From assembly GCF_037113525.1 (NCBI RefSeq), contig NZ_CP146963.1, forward strand, positions 3,472,001 through 3,536,000: a DNA stretch of 64,000 nt, in the 5' to 3' direction. Origin of the DNA: Butyrivibrio fibrisolvens (lineage in GTDB: Bacteria > Bacillota > Clostridia > Lachnospirales > Lachnospiraceae). The number at the start of each line of letters is the position of its first letter. Position 1 is the stretch's first letter. A program made the translations under genes and the position numbers. Below, one piece after another: positions 61,124 through 64,000 of the stretch. The notes below the pieces were generated by a model, which saw only the letters and a program-made list of their open reading frames with translations, was not told the origin of the DNA and did no database searches.

Positions 61124-62383
61124 TTAGTTAATATTAGTTCCTTTATGACGGACAAGACTGTCACAGCCTGTTCCCTGAATTGCTTCTTTGATAAAAGAGA
61201 ATAAAACGCCGCCATATGTACTGTAATCTTCGTGCTCATAGTTACGGTTGAAGGCTACGAATTCGCCGTCTTCATACTGAACGCACATAGCACCGCCGAC
61301 TTTCTTAACAATGTATCTTGTAACATTGCCGGATGTAACAGTTACATATTCATAATCATTATCTGAAAGGAAAGCAGAAATATCTGCATTTTCATCATCA
61401 TCTGCAGCAGGAGCAGCTTCCATAGCAGGTGCTTCTTCCATTACTGGAGCTTCTGCCATTTCGGGCGCAGGTTCTTCCATCGCTGGCATTTCAGGCATTG
61501 CTGCCTCTTCCATTGCTGGAGCTTCTGCCATAATTTCGGGTGCTGCTTCCATCGCTGGCATCTCTGGCATTGCTACTGCCTCTTCTACTACTGGCGCTTC
61601 TGCCATCATTTCTGGAGCTGCTTCCATTGCCGGCATTTCCGGCATTGCTGCCTCTTCTACTACTGGCGCTTCTGCCATCATTTCTGGAGCTGCTTCCATT
61701 GCTGGCATCTCCGGCATTGCTGCTGCCTCTTCTACTACTGGTGCTTCTGCTACCATTTCGGGTGCTGCTTCCATCGCTGGCATCTCCGGCATTGCTGCTG
61801 CCTCTTCTACTACTGGTGCTTCTGCTACCATTTCGGGTGCTGCTTCCATCGCTGGCATCTCTGGCATTGCTGCCTCTTCTACCGCTGGAGCCTCTGCCAT
61901 AGTTTCTGGTGCTGCTTCCATTGCTGGCATTTCTGGCATTGCTGCCTCTTCTACTGCTGGAGCCTCTGCTACCATTTCTGGAGCCGCTTCCATTGCTGGC
62001 ATTTCTGGCATTGCTGCTGCCTCTTCTACTACCGGTGCTTCTGCTACCATTTCAGGTGCTGCTTCCATCGCCGGCATCTCCGGCATTGCTGCTGCCTCTT
62101 CTATTACTGGTGCCTCTGCCATTTCAGGCACTGCTTCCATTACTGGTGCCTCTGCAGCTTCTGGAGCCGCTTCCATTACCGGTTCAGCAGGAACTGGCTG
62201 ATCCAAAGGTATACTATCAAGTGCCATAGCTGCCTCAACTGCAGCCTGAGCCTCTGCTATATCAGCTGCTGCTTCTGCGGCAGCATCACCACCTTCTGCC
62301 GTTTTCATTGCAGCAAGAAGATCATCAACACTCGCTTCTGACAAATCTTTACCCAGCATATCCTGAACATTCAAACCTTCCAT
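61124..62383 (-). CDS. Met/Pro/Glu/Ala-rich tandem-repeat protein
   Basis: 419 aa, no signal peptide or membrane helix. Residues 1-~65 are acidic/Ala-rich helical (VDDLLAAMKTAEGGD). Residues ~65-325 are nine 24-25-aa repeats built on MPEMPAMEAAPE and AEAPVVEEAA. The last ~85 residues form a compact domain (DISAFLSDNDYEYVTVTSG, YIVKKVGGAMCVQYEDGEF, CDSLVRHKGTNIN). DNA period is 72 or 75 bp, highly similar between units, so unequal recombination is likely. Family not recognised. The C-terminal domain may be the functional part and the repeats a spacer. GGAAAGGAG precedes the ATG. Confidence 0.8.
   Translation of the reverse strand: MEGLNVQDMLGKDLSEASVDDLLAAMKTAEGGDAAAEAAADIAEAQAAVEAAMALDSIPLDQPVPAEPVMEAAPEAAEAPVMEAVPEMAEAPVIEEAAAMPEMPAMEAAPEMVAEAPVVEEAAAMPEMPAMEAAPEMVAEAPAVEEAAMPEMPAMEAAPETMAEAPAVEEAAMPEMPAMEAAPEMVAEAPVVEEAAAMPEMPAMEAAPEMVAEAPVVEEAAAMPEMPAMEAAPEMMAEAPVVEEAAMPEMPAMEAAPEMMAEAPVVEEAVAMPEMPAMEAAPEIMAEAPAMEEAAMPEMPAMEEPAPEMAEAPVMEEAPAMEAAPAADDDENADISAFLSDNDYEYVTVTSGNVTRYIVKKVGGAMCVQYEDGEFVAFNRNYEHEDYSTYGGVLFSFIKEAIQGTGCDSLVRHKGTNIN
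61420..62195 (-). repeat. Tandem 72/75-bp repeats coding for MPEMPAME units
   Basis: Nine near-identical units, with silent and conservative changes. The opposite strand stays open in long Leu/Pro-rich frames, an artefact of the base composition. Confidence 0.85.
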
Positions 62384-62538
62384 GGAGACTCCTTTCCATC
62401 ATACAACTGAAACCGAACCGATATTGACAGACTCTCGAAACATACAGGCGAATGGAAAACCTGATCAAGTCTGCCTGGTCCAAAAACTGCGACCAAAGTA
62501 AACGTACATAGAACCGTACATTACTTTTATCGTAAAAA

Positions 62539-62585
62539 AAGCCTCAAAACATTACTCTTTTTACAAAAATAATGCTTTAAGGCTT
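62539..62585 (-). terminator. Terminator of amrS
   Basis: Arms AAGCCTCAAAACATTA and TAATGCTTTAAGGCTT; on the minus strand TTTTTACG follows. Just after the amrS stop at 62593. Confidence 0.85.
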
Positions 62586-62592
62586 ATAAAAC

Positions 62593-63474
62593 TCAGCAAT
62601 TCCCAGTATAAACATACTTCACATACCGTCTCCCAATCTCCGCACACTTATATACGAAGGAAACATCTGTCGGCTCTCCGTCATCCATCTTATATCTAGG
62701 AAAAAACCTTGTGATATGCCACACTATATCTTCTTTTGCATTAAGCGAAGCTATCCATTTTCCCATATTCTCTATTTCTTCAACACTATCATTGATCCCC
62801 GGAACAATAAGAGTTGTAAGCTCAAGGTGAGTATCCTTTGCAGCTCTTTTAATAAAATCTTTGACCTGATCAAGGTCTCCGCCAAGCACCTTAGAATATG
62901 TCTCTTTGGAAAAAGACTTAAGGTCTATATTCATTGCATCGATATAAGGAAGGACTTTTTCCAGCACCCATGTATCAGCGCATCCATTACTGACCAATAC
63001 GCCTGCCATGTCTTTTTCCTTAATGAGCTTCCCTGTATCAACTATATATTCCCAGAAAGTAAGCGGCTCATTATAGGTAAAGGCAACGCCAATATTGCCC
63101 CTTGGCTGGTAAAACTCTGCAAGCTCGCACAGTTTTTCCGGAGAAATTGTCTCTAAATACAGCTCCCTGTCAGAAACAGTCTTACTGCCTATAGTAACTC
63201 TGCCACTTTGGTCTTCTCCAGCCTGAGCAATCTCATAATTCTGGCAAAAAGGGCATCGAAGATTACACCCAAAGCTCCCGACAGAAAGCACATAAGAACC
63301 CGGATGAAATCTGGCAATAGGCTTTTTCTCTATAGGATCAAGTGCGATAGAAGTAATCTTGCCATAGCTTATGCTTCCTACAACGCCGCCTTCACACCTT
63401 CTGGCCCTGCAAAATCCAATCTGACCTTCAGAAAGCCTGCACTTATGAAAACACACTTCACATATGCCGTCCAT
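62593..63474 (-). CDS. amrS: AmmeMemoRadiSam system radical SAM enzyme
   Basis: 293 aa. N-terminal Cys cluster (CEVCFHKCRLSEGQIGFC), then the radical SAM motif CNLRCPFCQNYE, GVAFTYNEPLTFWEYIVD and TTLIVPGINDS. This enzyme goes with the AMMECR1 protein encoded 31 bp upstream and a Memo protein in the three-part AmmeMemoRadiSam set, whose biological role is not established. Confidence 0.92.
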   Translation of the reverse strand: MDGICEVCFHKCRLSEGQIGFCRARRCEGGVVGSISYGKITSIALDPIEKKPIARFHPGSYVLSVGSFGCNLRCPFCQNYEIAQAGEDQSGRVTIGSKTVSDRELYLETISPEKLCELAEFYQPRGNIGVAFTYNEPLTFWEYIVDTGKLIKEKDMAGVLVSNGCADTWVLEKVLPYIDAMNIDLKSFSKETYSKVLGGDLDQVKDFIKRAAKDTHLELTTLIVPGINDSVEEIENMGKWIASLNAKEDIVWHITRFFPRYKMDDGEPTDVSFVYKCAEIGRRYVKYVYTGNC

Positions 63475-63505
63475 ACCTTATCCTCATCTAAAGCCTAAAA
63501 TTTTT

Positions 63506-64000
63506 TTAATGATGCCTTACAACCTCAAACCTCTGCAGATTCACCTTCTCATACTCACCAATACCAGCCTTACGCTTGGCTATAGCAATCTGATCATCGA
63601 CATTGTCAACACCGTCAAGATCAGGCAGAAGGAGTCCTCTCCTAAAGCCGTTTGTAACGATGACTCCGTATTTTTTCACATCAAGCTGCGCTTTAGAATC
63701 TATATCCTCAGCATCCCCAAGAACGTCAACGCTGTACTCAAGCCTGTCAAGTTCACTCTCTTCTACCGGCTCAAACCTTGGATCCTTGGTAGAAGCTGAA
63801 ATTGCATTTTGGATGATCTCTTCTGCCACGCAGTCACAGGTCGCAGCTATGGTACCGATACACCCTCTGAGTCCACCTCTTATATGAAGAGACACAAATG
63901 CCCCGGCACTTCTTTCATACATCTCAGAAGGAAGGTCATCAGGAACCTTTATCACACGTCCTTCTTTTATATAAGTTTCTATAGTTTTTCTGGCAAGCTT
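63506..64000 (-). CDS. AmmeMemoRadiSam system protein A (AMMECR1 domain), N-terminus cut by window edge
   Basis: The frame is open to base 64000 (reads LARKTIETYIKEGRVIK at the edge), so a GTG at 63953-63955 is internal and not the start. AMMECR1 blocks: GAFVSLHIRGGLRGCIGT, STKDPRFEPVEESEL, KYGVIVTNGFRRGLLLPD. In many genomes this domain is fused behind a Memo domain; the missing upstream part may be that. 31 bp before amrS on the same strand. Confidence 0.9.
   Translation of the reverse strand, partial: KLARKTIETYIKEGRVIKVPDDLPSEMYERSAGAFVSLHIRGGLRGCIGTIAATCDCVAEEIIQNAISASTKDPRFEPVEESELDRLEYSVDVLGDAEDIDSKAQLDVKKYGVIVTNGFRRGLLLPDLDGVDNVDDQIAIAKRKAGIGEYEKVNLQRFEVVRHH

Noticed and set aside
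61540..62229. Leu/Pro-rich plus-strand frames over the repeat protein
   Set aside because: They arise from the repeat composition on the opposite strand; no start signal and no membrane-protein pattern beyond Leu runs.
1..64000. tRNA genes, rRNA genes, CRISPR arrays, prophage
   Set aside because: No T-loop GGTTCGAATCC-type motifs with cloverleaf context, no rRNA-like tracts, no regularly spaced repeats with unique spacers, and no phage structural genes were seen.

Overview
The window looks like a chromosome segment of an anaerobic Lachnospiraceae bacterium (Firmicutes), most like Butyrivibrio or Pseudobutyrivibrio. This is an inference from AT-rich intergenic DNA, Gram-positive signal peptides and ribosome-binding sites, separate comEA and comEC genes, a GerMN lipoprotein, DUF5721, DUF1653 and PF06541 proteins, and an ArgJ-type arginine pathway. 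No rRNA, tRNA, CRISPR array or prophage was seen. Most genes are on the minus strand.

Layout. 1-5.5 kb: cell-envelope genes (truncated bactofilin, membrane-anchored polysaccharide deacetylase, VanY-type carboxypeptidase), a degenerate GGDEF protein and an AI-2E family transporter. 5.7-7.2 kb: an intact ISL3-family insertion sequence with an 8-bp target duplication. 7.4-10.3 kb: a KDG/KDPG catabolic unit (kdgK, eda) with an IclR-family regulator and clear operator palindromes. 10.4-18.7 kb: a GGDEF sensor, a VWA lipoprotein, a MATE exporter, a lone flagellin-like protein, a sodium:solute symporter and a PF06541 membrane protein. 18.8-26.1 kb: rlmD, a GH3-like lipid-anchored or membrane-anchored protein, a strong stand-alone noncoding transcription unit, glyA, and a lipid kinase/PAP2 pair. 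26.2-34.7 kb: DUF1653, holA, comEC, GerMN lipoprotein, a two-component system and comEA. 34.9-43.3 kb: a solute-binding protein and the arginine locus argC-GNAT-argJ-argB-argD with divergent argG. 43.5-47.0 kb: small membrane, LytTR, DegV, DUF5721 and Hpt proteins. 47.1-57.0 kb: translation and housekeeping genes (prfA, prmC, DUF1385, rpmE, rlmB, mrnC, cysS, ispF), azlCD and an alanyl-tRNA editing protein. 57.2-64 kb: an ABCG-like ATPase/permease pair, a CarD-like regulator, an acetyltransferase, a Met/Pro/Glu/Ala-rich repeat protein, and two AmmeMemoRadiSam genes.

The least explained signals are non-coding. One is a family of about 56-nt twin-hairpin repeats placed between stop codon and terminator of two unrelated genes, with compensatory base changes in the stem. 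Others are a 171-bp near-perfect palindrome between two divergent genes, a roughly 380-nt RNA unit with a consensus promoter and a terminator but no recognised family, a terminator with three copies of its 3' arm, and a roughly 197-bp inverted-repeat element inside the translation gene run. Among proteins, the most unusual are the GH3-like protein without the catalytic histidine loop, the GGDEF protein with a destroyed signature, the MPEMPAME-repeat protein and the solitary flagellin-like protein.
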